Assembly: GCF_000499845.2 (NCBI RefSeq)
Contig: NC_023758.2
Coordinates: 22,681,366-22,745,365 of the forward strand
From: Phaseolus vulgaris
Taxonomy: Eukaryota; Streptophyta; Magnoliopsida; Fabales; Fabaceae
Reading direction: 5' to 3'
Length of the DNA: 64,000 nucleotides
In this document: positions 20,345 through 31,462 of the stretch, piece after piece
Layout of the letters: each line of letters begins with the position of its first letter
How positions within the stretch are numbered: position 1 is the stretch's first letter
Made by a program: the position numbers and the translations under genes
Notes under the pieces: generated by a model
Databases searched by the model: none
What the model saw: only the letters and a program-made list of their open reading frames with translations
Told to the model about the DNA's origin: nothing

Positions 20345-23300
20345 ATGGCTGAAAATCCGAACAACAACTGTTGGGTTTAATAGTGTCAAAGTTCAAGAGG
20401 GGGGTGAATTGACCTTTTAAAACTTTCTCGCAGAAACAGTGTTTAACACAGTTTACAGAAAATAAATCGATTTATGTGAAAATGAACAGATTTATTTCAG
20501 CACTGTTTTTGTTTGAAAAGCGTTTATACAGCAAGGTTAATCACAAGATTATGCAGATAGATTTTCCAGATGCACACACACTGATATTAGAACGAAAACC
20601 AGTGAAACACACAACAACAAACTTCAATTTCAAGCAAGTGATTAAGGTTGGATTGATAGCATGCCAATTAATTGAGTAACCTTTACAAACAACCTGTTCC
20701 AGTGAATTTTAACAAATTATAAGTGTTCTTCTTGAAACACACAGTTTTCCAGAAATTAAGAACAGTGAATCACAGAACAGCAAGCTTCAATTTTAAGCAA
20801 TTGTTTAAGGTTCAATTACTAGCTTTGACAATTTCTTGAGCAACCTATCACAATCAATCTGTTCCAGTAGCTTTTAACAAATTTTATATGTTCTTATCTG
20901 ACCCAAACAACTTTTCCAGAAATTAAGAACAGGATGACACGAGCCCAGAAAAAACAGATTTATTAATGAATGAACAGATTTATTTCTTTGCTGTTTTATC
21001 AATTATGCAGAAACTTAATTGCAGAGATTGAGAGAGAATGAACACAAGGCAGTTATACTGGTTCACTCAACTGAGCTACATCCAGTTTTCACCTAAAACC
21101 AAGGTGAAATTCACTAAATCACAACACAAACAACCACAATTCCCACTGTTCTTGAAACCTACAAGAACTTAGGTACTCTTGCTGAAAAAAACCTATTTCA
21201 ACTCACACACACTTCTTCAAGAAAACCTATCAAGAAGAGTGTTCAACCAAACTATTACAAGAAATGAAAAGTGAAACGACTACATCTGATTGAGGATACA
21301 AAGATCTGCCTTAAATCAGTAGGCAAGATTGCTAGAACAGTAGCAGCACCTCACACCAAGCTTTTGGAACCAAACCAAGAACAAGCACTTTGTGATTTTT
21401 CAAAATCTTTGAAGAACAAATGCTAATCCTTTGTAAACTCTTAATTCTCTGCTGTCAAACTTGTTTTTTACAAATGTATGAACGATATTTAAACTCAGAA
21501 ACAAGTTTTCATTTTATAGAAAACCAACTTATAACAGAATTTTCAAAAACAGTTAAAGCTGTTATAAAATGAACAGATTGAAAATAAAATGAACAGATTT
21601 ATTTTCAAAAGCAGTTAGAGAATTTGTTAAGTGAGGAGACTTAGTCAACCATTCTGGTGCAGAGATAAAACTGAAAAACGTTTAAGCTAGATATGGCACC
21701 AGAGACAAAAAGAATCTATTCATTTACATATGAACAGATTTATTTTTCAAAACGAAAATAGAAAAGCTTAACTTATTTGAAACACAGTCGTTTTGAAAGA
21801 TAGAAGACTTAGTCAGAATACATGATGCACAAAATCTAATTTTCACAAGACTTAGCCAAGGCACCAGTGTAAAAATGAATCTGTTTATTTAGAAAAAAAA
21901 CAGATTTATTTTTATGCAGTGAACGTGTTTTTTGTAAAACATGTGAAAAACGGTTGAAGAAAACTTATGCTTGTTCTTATCACATGGCCAGTGGTTATGA
22001 GGTGAGTTACTCAGCAAAAAGCCCACTCTTAGACAACCTCTAAGCACTACCTAAGACATACTTAAAGCAAAGCAAAATACACATGAAATGTACATAGAAG
22101 TCTTCATCAAACACAATCTTGAAGGGGCAGCAACCATCTTCAACAACGACGACAACACTGCTCCGGAAACATCAAATGTTGTTTCCGCAACGCAAACCAT
22201 TTTTGTGAAACCTTTTCCGGACGTCTCCAAAATTGAAGTCTTCACCGGTCAGAACTTCCGACGTTGGCAAGAACGCGTGTCCACCCTATTGGACATGTAC
22301 GGAGTTGTTCATGCACTTACAACTGCCAAACCCGACTCAACCACGGTTGCGAAACAAGTTGACGACTGGATCCATGCGAATAAGGTATGCCGTCACACTT
22401 TACTCAGTGTGTTATCTAACGATCTGTTCGATGTTTATGCTTCTTATAAGAATGCGAAAGATATTTAGGATTCTCCTATCCTCAAATATACTGCCGAAGA
22501 CATCGTCATACAAAGGTTCGTAATTGCAAAATACTACCGCTGGGAGATGATCGAAGGCAAAGACATCAAAATCCAAATAAACGACTATCACAAGCTGATT
22601 GAAGATATCAAAACTGAAAGCATAAAATTGCCAGATGAATTCATGTCCGAACTCTTGATCGAAAAGCTTCCGCAGTCTTGGACGGATTACAAACAACAAC
22701 TGAAGCACAGACAGAAACAGATGTCTCTATCAGATTTGATCACCTACATCATCATTGAAGACACAAACAGGAAGGAGTGCGTTGCTGCAAAGGCCAAAGC
22801 TTTGTTTGCCAAAGCAAACGTGATAGAAGACAAACCAGCTCCAAAAAAGGTACGAGAAAAAATTTGATCACAAAAAGAAACCTAATAACAAATTCTCTCG
22901 TCCCAGTGGAACTAACCCCACTTTCAAGAAAAAAGGTAATTGCTTTGTTTGTGGAAAGCCAGGCCATCATGCACCTCAGTGCAGATATAGGGCTAAAAAC
23001 GACTATCCTCCTAAGGCAAATCTAGCCGAAGGGGAATATACTATTGTGGCAGTCGTTTCACAAGTAAACCTTGTGACAAATGTGAGCAAATGGGTGGTAG
23101 ACTCTGGGGCTACCAGACACATCTGTGCAAACATAAATGTGTTCACCTCCTACACAAGTGTGGGGGATGGAGAAGAACAAGTATATATCGGTGACTCCAG
23201 GACAACTCCTGTCCTAGGAAAAGGAAAAGTTATTCTGAAGCTCACATCTGGTAAAACTCTAGCTTTGAATTATGTGCTACATGTGCCATCAATTAGAGTT

Positions 23301-26056
23301 AATTTGGTCTCTGTGGCATTACTAAGCAAAGTTGGGGTTAAAGTGTCATTTGAATCTGACAAGATTGTTATGACAAAAAACAATGTTTTTGTGGGAAAGG
23401 GATATTGTGATCAAGGCCTTTTTGTATTAAACATTTCTGAAATTATGAATGAATCTATATCTTCTGCTTATATTGTTGACTCGTATGATATATGGCATGC
23501 TAGATTAGGACATGTGAATTCTTCGTATGTTATAAAATTGCAATGACTAGGATTAATCAACATGCATGACAAACAGAGTAGTAAATGTGATGTATGCGTA
23601 GAATCTAAAATAACGAAGAAAACATGTCACTTTGTAGAACGTCAAACTGAAATTCTTGGTTTAATTCATACCGACCTTGCTGATTTAAAACAAACCATGT
23701 CTAGAGGTGGTAAAAATTATTTTGTAACCTTTATAGATGATTTTTCTAGATACACCAAAGTGTATTTAATTAAACATAAGGATGAAGCTTTCGACATGTT
23801 TTTAACTTATAAAGCGAAAGTAGAAAATCAACTTAATAAGAAAATTAAGAGAATTACATCAGATAGAGGTGGTGAATATGTTTTATTTAATGACTATTGT
23901 GTAAAAGAAGGTATTATTCATGAAGTAACCCCACCATATTCACCTGAGTCTAATGGAGTAGCTGAAAGGAAAAATAGGACTCTTAAAGAAATGATGAATG
24001 CCATGCTTATTAGTTCTAATGCTCCTGATAATTTATGGGGTGAATCTCTGCTTACTGCGTGTTTTTTACAAAATAGGATACCACATAGGAAAACTGGTAA
24101 AACACCCTATGAGTTGTGGAAAGGTTATCAACCTAATCTGAAATACCTAAGAGTGTGGGGGAGTTTAGCTAAAGTGATGTTACCTGATCCTAAGAAAAGG
24201 AAAATAGGCTCTAAAACATCTAATTGTATGTTCTTAGGATATGCAGAACATAGTGCTGCCTATAGGTTTCTAGTTCTTAATAGTGATATAATTGAACACA
24301 ACACTATAGTAGAGACAAAAAACGCTGAGTTCTTTGAACACATCTTTCCGCTAAAGAGTAGTGGTACATCTGAACAACCTATAGATAGTGTTAGTGATAC
24401 CTTGAGTGAGGATGTTAGAAGAAGTAAAAGACAGAGAAAGGAAACATCTTTTGGAGATGACTTTTATACTTATCTAGTTGAGAATGATCCAATAAGTTTT
24501 GTAGAAGCTACTAGTGCTCATGATGCTAAACATTGGGATAAGGCCATTAAAACTGAGCTTGAATCAATTAAGAAAAATAATACGTGGACCTTAGTAGATC
24601 TCCCTAAAGGAGCAAAACTCATTGGTTGTAAGTGGATCTTTAAGAAGAAGTACCATCCTGATGGATCCATAGAGAAATATAAGGCAAGATTAGTAGCTAA
24701 AGGGTTTACCCAAAAACATAACATAGATTACTTTGATACTTTTGCACCTGTTACTAGGATTTCCTCTATCCGTGTATTGCTAGCCTTAGCATCTATCCAT
24801 AAGTTAGTAATTCACCAAATGGATGTTAAAACAACCTTTTTGAATGGTGAATTAGAAGAGGAAATTTATATGACTCAACCTGAAGGATGTGTAGTTCCAG
24901 GTCAAAAGGAAAAAGTATGCAAACTTTTAAAATCTTTGTATGGTTTGAAACAAGCACCAAAACAATGGCATGAAAAACTTGATAATGTTTTACTTTGTGA
25001 AGGTTTTTCTACCAATGATGCTGATAAATGTGTGTACTCTAGATCTGAAAATGGTGAATATGTCATTATATGTTTGTATGTGGATGACATGCTAATTTTT
25101 GGTACATGCAATGATATAGTTTTTCAAACAAAATTGTTTCTTGGATCTAAGTTTGAGATGAAAGACATGGGTGAAGCAAGTGTGATTCTAGGAGTTAAAA
25201 TCATAAGGAAGGGAGATAGTATATTACTATCCCAAGAAAAATACACTGAGAAACTTCTAAAGAAGTTTGGTTACTATGACTTTAAGTCAGTGAGTACCCC
25301 TTATGATGCTAACTCTAAATTAAAGAAGAACAGAGGAGAATTTATTTCTCAAACTCAATATGCCCAGATAATTGGGAGCTTATTGCATTTAATGAGCTTT
25401 TCTAGACCAGATATTTCTTATGCAGTAGGTAGATTGAGTAGATACACTCAATGTCCTAGTTAGGATCATTGGGAAGCACTTGCGAGACTCATGAAATACT
25501 TGAGAGGTACAATGGATTATGCCATTGAATATAGTGGATTTCCCGCTGTGCTAGAAGGGTACAGTGATGCTAACTGGATCTCTGATTCAGATGAGACAAA
25601 ATCCACTAGTGGTTATGTATTTACACTTGGGGTGGTGCAGTTACATGGAGATCAGCCAGGCAAACTATTATTGCAAGATCAACAATGGAATCTGAGTTTG
25701 TTGCTCTAGAAATGGCTGGTACTGAAGCTGAGTGGTTGAAAAACTTCTTAGCAAACATTCCTTTAGGAATGAAACCAACCCCATCTGTATCAATGCATTG
25801 TGATTGCCAATCGGCAATAGCTATAGCTAAAATTAAAAGCTACAATGGAAAGAATAGACATATACAATTGAGACATAATTTGGTGAAACAGTTGTTAAAG
25901 AGTGGAACGATTTCTATTGACTATGTCAAGTCAGAATGGAATCTGGCAGATCCTCTGACAAAACCCCTAGGGAGAAAAATGATTTTAGAAACATCTAGGG
26001 GAATGGGTCTTAAGCCACTTGCAAACAAACAAGTGATGGAAACCCAACCTTTGTGA
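20345..26056 (+). pseudogene. Copia gag-pol, disabled
   Basis: Gag starts ATGGCTGAAAATCCG at 20345 and is split after eight codons by the solo LTR (20369-22145), resuming near 22151. Gag core (FTGQNFRRWQERV) has a TAG at 22466 where Trp is usual in this family. The frame shifts near 22860. The CCHC knuckle CFVCGKPGHHAPQC lies near 22943. Pol then shows protease (WVVDSGATRHIC, about 23090), pre-integrase (HARLGHVNSSYV), a TGA at 23544, integrase (HTDLADLKQ, PESNGVAERKNRTLKE), RT (QMDVKTTFLNGE, YVDDMLIFGT) and a TAG at 25461. RNase H follows after another frame change near 25640 ([11 protein letters not shown]). Domain order is Copia, similar to TNT1-like elements. It cannot make its own proteins. 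Confidence 0.9.
20369..22145 (-). repeat. Nested SIRE-type solo LTR
   Basis: 1777 bp, starting TGTTGGGTTTAATAG and ending CTTCAACA, clearly related to the 1825-bp LTR at 3333-5157 and in the same orientation. Flanks are ACAAC (20364-20368) and ACGAC (22146-22150), a 5-bp duplication with one mismatch. No internal element sequence remains, so it arose by LTR-LTR recombination. It lacks the tidy 118-bp triplication but keeps ACAGATTTATTT motifs. Confidence 0.88.
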
Positions 26057-26646
26057 TTGGAGATCCCATGAATAAGGTTCGTATGGGTAAAAACAAGTCA
26101 CTTGTTAGTTCTGCTAGCACAGATATTGATTTAAAATCAATTTTGTCCATTCCTATGGTGTGTGTGAAAGTGCTAGTTACTGCATTATCGAGAGGATAAA
26201 CTTTGTGGTTAAAATTCAGAGGTAAAAGAGTTTTAACGATTTACAAAGTTTTAATGATTTTCATATCCCTTATGGGTGGTGTATGATTTGCAGCATATAC
26301 TTGATGAAATCACCTATATAAGTGTCAAGTGGGGCCGCTTGCATGAGATCTTGGCAAGATTTCTATAGCACTCATGAATACCGGGCACGCGCATGGCCTA
26401 GTAGCGCAACACAGCGATAACAACAAGTAATGTGGGGGTGTATTGTGATTGATAAACCTCTAACACAGACTAAGTGTCTTGGTTCATATAGCTTGCTATA
26501 CCAACTACACTATGTGTTAAGTTCATCAATCTAAGACTGGTTCATATAGCTTGCTATACCAGTTCTGATGCATTACACCTTAGATGAACCCAATTTTTTT
26601 TCTTCTTCTTATCTCTATGTTTTATCTTTTGCAATATGTGGGGGAT
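26057..26646 (+). other. Copia 3' untranslated region and polypurine tract
   Basis: Non-coding 590 bp between RNase H and the 3' LTR. It holds a duplicated near-palindromic motif (TTCATATAGCTTGCTATACCA at about 26483 and 26541). The tract TGTGGGGGAT at 26637-26646 abuts the LTR and is the polypurine tract. Confidence 0.7.
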
Positions 26647-27326
26647 TGTTGTAAAAACAGAGCATGTATTGCAAAATAAAGTGCAGAAACAGAAATAGAG
26701 GATGCGCAGAAAAACCCTAACTTCTTCATAGTGCCGTTGGAGGAAATCTCGGAAGCATGGGTGAAATGGAGACAGTTTCCAAGTTGAAAATCAAACGTTG
26801 CCCTTTCAACCTTGGATCGTGGCCGCACGAATCGGAAGTTGGGCGCCTCCGCACTGCTGGATTTTTGAACGTTGTAGATCGTTACGAGAGGAGTGGGAGG
26901 TTGACTCCTTCCTTCACGCTGGTCTTCCCTCTTCTGCGGCGACAACCTTGAACCCATTAGGGTTTGAAGAGGCGGCACCCTTAGGGGTTCTCCATCTATA
27001 AATACCGCTTTCCCCTCTTCAGAAAACACATCTCTCACCCATTCTCTTCATCTCCTTCATCCACCGTGAATCACTTCTTCTTTCTCCCACCTTTTGATTT
27101 TTCTCTTTCTTCATTTATTATAATATTTTATTCATTTTTCTGAGATATTGGGTTCATACTCCTTTTAAAGAGTTGCTTGCTAGTTCTGATCCTCGGAAAT
27201 TACCAGAAAGTTCCTGTTGTATCCTGGGGAACTTGTGGAATACACCGCGGATAAGTCCTTACGGACAGTGATTACTCACGCCTCGGGAAACTATTTTTTG
27301 TTCGTTTTAAAGCCCTTTTAACTACA
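26647..27326 (+). repeat. Copia 3' LTR
   Basis: 680 bp, starts TGTTGTAAAAAC directly after the polypurine tract, ends ACTACA, followed by the CTTTG duplication. Confidence 0.92.
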
Positions 27327-27331
27327 CTTTG

Positions 27332-27567
27332 GACCTTTAGAAAACGCAGGTTTTTTGTGCAGGGAGTATTTGTATATCGTTTGGGTGTTGGATGCATATG
27401 GTAAGCATGTGTAGGAGCTAAAAAAAGAGGGTTGAGGGTTGCACCATGATTTAATATCTTTGAATGAGTAAGAGAAAGTAATGGAGGAAAATAGAAAGGG
27501 AACAAGTATAAGGGTTATTATTACTAAGGAAAATGAAGATATGATGATGATGATGCCATAATGACAA
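27332..27567 (-). pseudogene. 5' part of split secreted-protein-like gene fragment
   Basis: On the - strand the frame begins with a strongly hydrophobic stretch (SLVIITLILVPFLFSS) resembling a signal peptide, then SFKDIKSWCNPQPSFF. It passes in phase through the Copia target site to 19482, giving about 130 codons in the pre-insertion state. The nearest ATG (about 27571) is one base out of phase, so the start is already broken. The SWCN segment vaguely recalls the N-terminus of plant pectinesterase proregions, but I would not call it that. A TATA-like box lies upstream at 27668-27682. Confidence 0.4.
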
Positions 27568-27667
27568 CTAGCCCTATGGCAACACTTTGTTTTTCTTTGA
27601 GAGGGTTTAGAATGAGAGGATTTTTCGGGATGAGGATATGTGTGGGGTTGATGTCCTAAACTAAAGG

Positions 27668-27682
27668 GCTTTATATAGAGGA
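27668..27682 (-). promoter_or_regulatory. TATA-like box of captured gene fragment
   Basis: The - strand reads CTCTATATAAAGCCC about 100 bp upstream of the hydrophobic frame. It may be the original promoter of the captured fragment. Confidence 0.4.
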
Positions 27683-28398
27683 AAAGGTGGTTTGAAGGAC
27701 CATTATGGATGAAAAGTTGTAAACCAGGGACTGATCACCATGTCTTACTTTTCTAAATCATTTTTGTATAACTCTATTTTCATGCACGTATGTTGGATCA
27801 TTAGTATAAACTTTTGCAATTTATTAATTCATATAACATATTTAAGTTGTGTTCTATACTTTTCTTTAGCAATATTATGGAAAAAATTGGAGAAAGAAAA
27901 TGAAGAATGGATAATATGTATTTAACTTTGAACTTAAGAAAGTGCTGACTTGTCCCAGTAGCGACAATAATCATCCCATAAAACACGTTATAGTTATATA
28001 GTATCTTTATTTTTGTATAATAACCTCTATATATATATATATATATATAAATGAACTGGTATGCACTAATTAAAATGAACTAGAAGTCTTGGGCTTATTA
28101 GAAAGATAACTATTGGCATGAAACTTTCAAAATATAATTTTGTTAGAGTTTCAAAAGGCATTACTTAATGGTAAAATATGTGAAAATTGACCCTTTGCTT
28201 TCACTGGTTCCACCATTTGTAAGTGTTTGTCTTGTTTACAGATCACAGATCACATATATGTCCATATTGATGGGAATCTTACTTTCTCATTTATGGTTTT
28301 TTATATGTATACAAAATGTAAAATTTGTTGCTACTTGCAATGTAAAAATTTTATGATGTAAGCCTGGTTTTTAACTAATTTTTTGCTTGACTGATTAG
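27683..28398. other. Non-coding interior of CACTA element
   Basis: AT-rich, with an (AT)n tract at about 28030-28050. It runs up to the splice acceptor of the captured S1-domain exons. Part may be intron of the captured gene. Confidence 0.5.
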
Positions 28399-29640
28399 GA
28401 ACCGAAGCAACATGAGCAGCTGGAGTTACATCAGGCGCCAAATGATTTAAGAGAATCATTAAATATAAAGTCAGTTGTGGATGTTGCACTACAGGCAAAG
28501 CCAAAAAGGTATATCAAAATAGTTTAATGGTTAAGTTTATGGTTGTGATTCCAGTTTTGGTTAATTACTTGAATGCATTTTTTATAGATTAGATCAATAT
28601 GTAAACAAACCTCGAAATTTGTTGAAGAGGGCACTTACCTTAATCTTGGAGGTCAAACAAGCAATGATAATTTAGGGAATGTGGTTAATTTGTCAGATTT
28701 CCAGGTCAGATTATATGGATTATATGAGTTATTTACTTATTTTCCTAGCTCTGTGTTAACCTTGTGCTCTTTAATTTTGTAGGAAGGTGAAGATGCTGAT
28801 TGGACTAGGGCAGAAGGTTTGATTGAGACCGGAGACAAAGAAGATGTGGAATTAGTAAGCTGCAATACCAAAGGTTTCATTGTAAGTACTTAGAAAGCGG
28901 TATGCTGGACTTTAGTTTGTTAATAGAAAAACAGTTTCTTAGTCTTAGATTGTTTCTTTAATTTATTCTGAACTCAATTAAACCATTTTACAGGTTTCTT
29001 TTGGTTCCTTGGTGGGATTTCTGCCATACCGTAATCTTAATTTCAAATGGAAGTTCTTTGCTTTTGAGACCTGGTTAAAACAGAAGGGCTTGGATCCATC
29101 AATGTACAAGCATACAAGTTTTGATATTGATATTAAGATGTTTTATCCTGATTCTTCTCCATCTCCGGAGATAGATGGTAAAGTTGAAGATAAAATTTCA
29201 CCAGATATGAAATTGGAAGATCTTTTAAGCATTTCTTGAATTAGCATGGAGCATGTATTGTTGATTCAATGAATTGAAGTGTTCTTCTGAATTTTTTTTA
29301 TGTTTCTTACGACAGGCTAGACTTCAAGTTGGGGATATAGTGAAATGCTGCATCCAGAAAATAGCTTACTTTGGAATTTTTGTTGAGGTATATACAACAT
29401 TTCATGGTGTCACTATTATGGAGTTCAGCTTTACTAGCATATTTAGCTTTACATCACTTATTCCAGTGGAATTCCCTTGTTTGGCCTATTTATCGAGCTA
29501 AGCAGTAAGCACCTGGATACCCTTTTGTCCAGAGTTCAGAGTGGTGGTAAAAATTTCTAAATATTGATGTGATTATTAATTATTAATGTAGGTTAAAGGA
29601 GTTTCTACATTAATTCATCATTCTGGTAGGATACCATGGT
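28399..29640 (+). pseudogene. Captured exons of plastid-type S1-domain RNA-binding protein
   Basis: At least six exon-like blocks with GT-AG borders: 28399-28508, 28588-28704, 28783-28881, 28994 to about 29238, 29316-29387, and 29592 to about 29625. Encoded pieces include GFLPYRNLNFKWKFFAFE, KLEDLL, then VGDIVKCCIQKIAYFGIFVE and VKGVSTLIHHS. The last two are successive parts of an S1 (OB-fold) RNA-binding domain. The first pattern is typical of the large plastid S1-domain proteins of plants. A frame change in the second block and a stop after LEDLLSIS (29237) show decay, and both ends of the gene are missing. Introns are kept, so it was copied at the DNA level, as in Pack-CACTA gene capture. 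Confidence 0.7.
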
Positions 29641-29824
29641 AAATTACTCAAATACTTTAGTTGTGAATTTCACTTTTTATTGATTTTTTTTTTAGTTATT
29701 CAACGATCCATCTCCATTCAAGGATAAAGATATAGAAGACATTAGAATGTATTGAACTTCATTCTTTTTAAGTGTTTTTATAAGATGTAAATTTTGATAG
29801 CTTATTAATTAAGGAATTTGTCTA

Positions 29825-30200
29825 GATAACATTGATATGCAAGTGATTGTTATCAATGAATAGAGTAAAATTGATTCATGATTAAGTTTGTCTGGAAATT
29901 TTATGCAATTGTTTGGAGACATTGATATGCAGGTGATTATTATAATGAATGGAAAAAATTTGATCAATGAATGAATTTATATGTAAATTATATGTACTTG
30001 TCTGGATGACATTGATATGCAAATGATTGTTATTAATGAATGAAGTAAAATTGATCAACATATGGGTTTTTCTGAAAATTGTATGCATTTGCCTAGATAA
30101 TATTGATATGTAAGTGATTATTATTAATGAATGAGGAAAAATCGATTAATGAATGAGTTTGTCTGAAATTTATATGCAGATGATTGTTATTAACGAATGC
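29825..30200. repeat. 90-bp tandem repeats near CACTA right end
   Basis: Four copies plus a partial one; the motif AYATTGATATGYAAGTG recurs at 29829, 29919, 30009 and 30100, a 90-91-bp period. Units also share ATTGTTATTAATGAATG and GTTTGTCTG. They lie just inside the subterminal motifs. Confidence 0.85.
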
Positions 30201-30244
30201 TAGAAAATTGATAAAATAATCATTTTTTAAAAAAAGAAACAAAC

Positions 30245-30570
30245 TTACTATGATGGTTATTACAATAAATGATATAAAAAGTCTTATTTACTATGACAGG
30301 TGTAAGAATATTTGTCATAGAAAATCACTTACTATTCTGATGAGAACCATAATAGTAAGTCGTATTTTCTATGACGGTTGTTGAAATATCAATTATAAAA
30401 CGTTTTGTCTGAATATATTATGAAAGATATTTTGTACATTTTATGACAGTTCATATACAATAGTCATAGTAAGTCAACTTACTATGTCAGTTTTTTAACT
30501 GACATAAAAAGTGCAGAGTTTTTATAACTCCCGATTCTATGTCCCTTCATAACCGTCATAAAAAATATTT
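30245..30570. repeat. Right CACTA subterminal repeats
   Basis: Repeated TTACTATGA, TATGACGGTT, TGTCATAG and related motifs in both orientations, mirroring 14295-14470, up to the terminal CACTAGTG. Confidence 0.8.
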
Positions 30571-30582
30571 TTTCCACTAGTG

Positions 30583-31237
30583 AATATGTTTCTTTGACTT
30601 TTTTTTCTGGAATTAAAAACATATATATATATATATATATATATAACATGTATTTTCTGTAATAGAATTGAAGTATTTCCTAAAATATCACTTATTTATT
30701 CGTTGCAGAGGTAGATCATTTGAGTTGAATAAGGTAAAATAAATATAAGAGCGTGTTTAAGGTTTATAAATCAATTTGGTAACTTTGAAAACTATATTGA
30801 TTTGGACAGAGCCTATGGAGGATTTTTTAAGCAGCATGGATAAGCAAAAGAGTTTATAAATTCTTCCAGCAGAGTAAATGGATACATTGTTATATAATGT
30901 CTTCATCACATTTCTTGATGCTGTCTGATTATCTTAGGATATTTAAGTAGGTTGTTTCTTTATATTTTTGTTTATAGATATTTTGAGGAAGGAAATATTC
31001 ATAAATTATATATTGGATTGAAGTATTCCTCAAAAAGTCCAGTACGAAATTTCTCATATAACAAAAAAATTTTCCTTGAATTTAATAATATTGTTTCTCA
31101 AAAATCACAACCAGTAACATGTATAAGATGAAATAAAAGAAAAATACAAGTAAAACACACTAGGTAAATACTTATATTCCTATAAAGATTTACCTAATTT
31201 ATTAAGGAAAGAGTATAAAAGAAAATCCATGCAAACA
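30583..31237. other. AT-rich intergenic
   Basis: Starts with the AAT duplication and has an (AT)n microsatellite near 30621-30645. No gene seen. Confidence 0.6.
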
Positions 31238-31462
31238 TCATAGGACAACGCAAGAATTTACATTCTCATCACTAAACATGGTGTCATCAAATGCATCCCC
31301 AAAGACATTAGAAGATTCAAATGTTCTAGTGGGTTGAATTTCTTCTACATTGTGAGACTCAGCTACCTCTTCTTCCCTCTCAGCCTCAGCCTGAGTCTCA
31401 GCCTCAGCCTCCTTCTCAGCCTGCACTGATCTCTTCGCCTCTTTCCCGCATGCACACCCCAT
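31238..31462 (-). CDS. Small MGCACGKE protein, candidate acylated peptide
   Basis: 74 codons starting MGCACGKEAKR. Gly2 followed by Cys3 and Cys5 is the classic arrangement for N-myristoylation plus palmitoylation, which anchors proteins to the plasma membrane. The middle is a Glu/Ala-rich likely coiled coil (AEKEAEAETQAEAE). The tail is acidic with FGDAFDDTMFSDEN and ends CVVL, which also resembles a C-terminal prenylation box. The region is slightly less AT-rich than its flanks, and TATA-like sequences lie upstream (right side). I know no family for it. It could be a real small lineage-specific gene or a chance frame. Confidence 0.45.
   Translation of the reverse strand: MGCACGKEAKRSVQAEKEAEAETQAEAEREEEVAESHNVEEIQPTRTFESSNVFGDAFDDTMFSDENVNSCVVL

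Larger units (their letters stand above)
19652..27326 (+). mobile_element. Decayed Ty1/Copia retrotransposon
   Basis: Two 680-bp LTRs (TGTTGTAAAA...AACTACA) with a 5-bp duplication CTTTG at 19647-19651 and 27327-27331. Total span is 7675 bp, of which 1777 bp is a nested solo LTR. The LTRs differ at roughly 16 sites by eye (about 2.4%), so it is several times older than the Sirevirus at 3333. The gag-pol region has two internal stops, a premature stop before RNase H and frame changes. I could not find a tRNA-iMet-type primer site after the 5' LTR; the ATG of gag is only 13 bp downstream. Confidence 0.92.
14265..30582. mobile_element. Composite CACTA (En/Spm) transposon with captured genes
   Basis: The left end reads CACTAGTACAAAAA and the right end, read inward, CACTAGTGGAAAAA. 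The 3-bp duplication AAT is at 14262-14264 and 30583-30585. Both subterminal zones carry many copies of TTACTATGACGG-type motifs in both orientations (14295-14470 and 30245-30570), as expected for transposase binding in CACTA elements. No TNP1/TNP2-like coding region was seen, so it is non-autonomous. Inside are gene fragments (19482-19651 with 27332-27567, and 28399-29640) and two nested LTR elements. Without those insertions the element would be near 4.5 kb. Confidence 0.85.
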
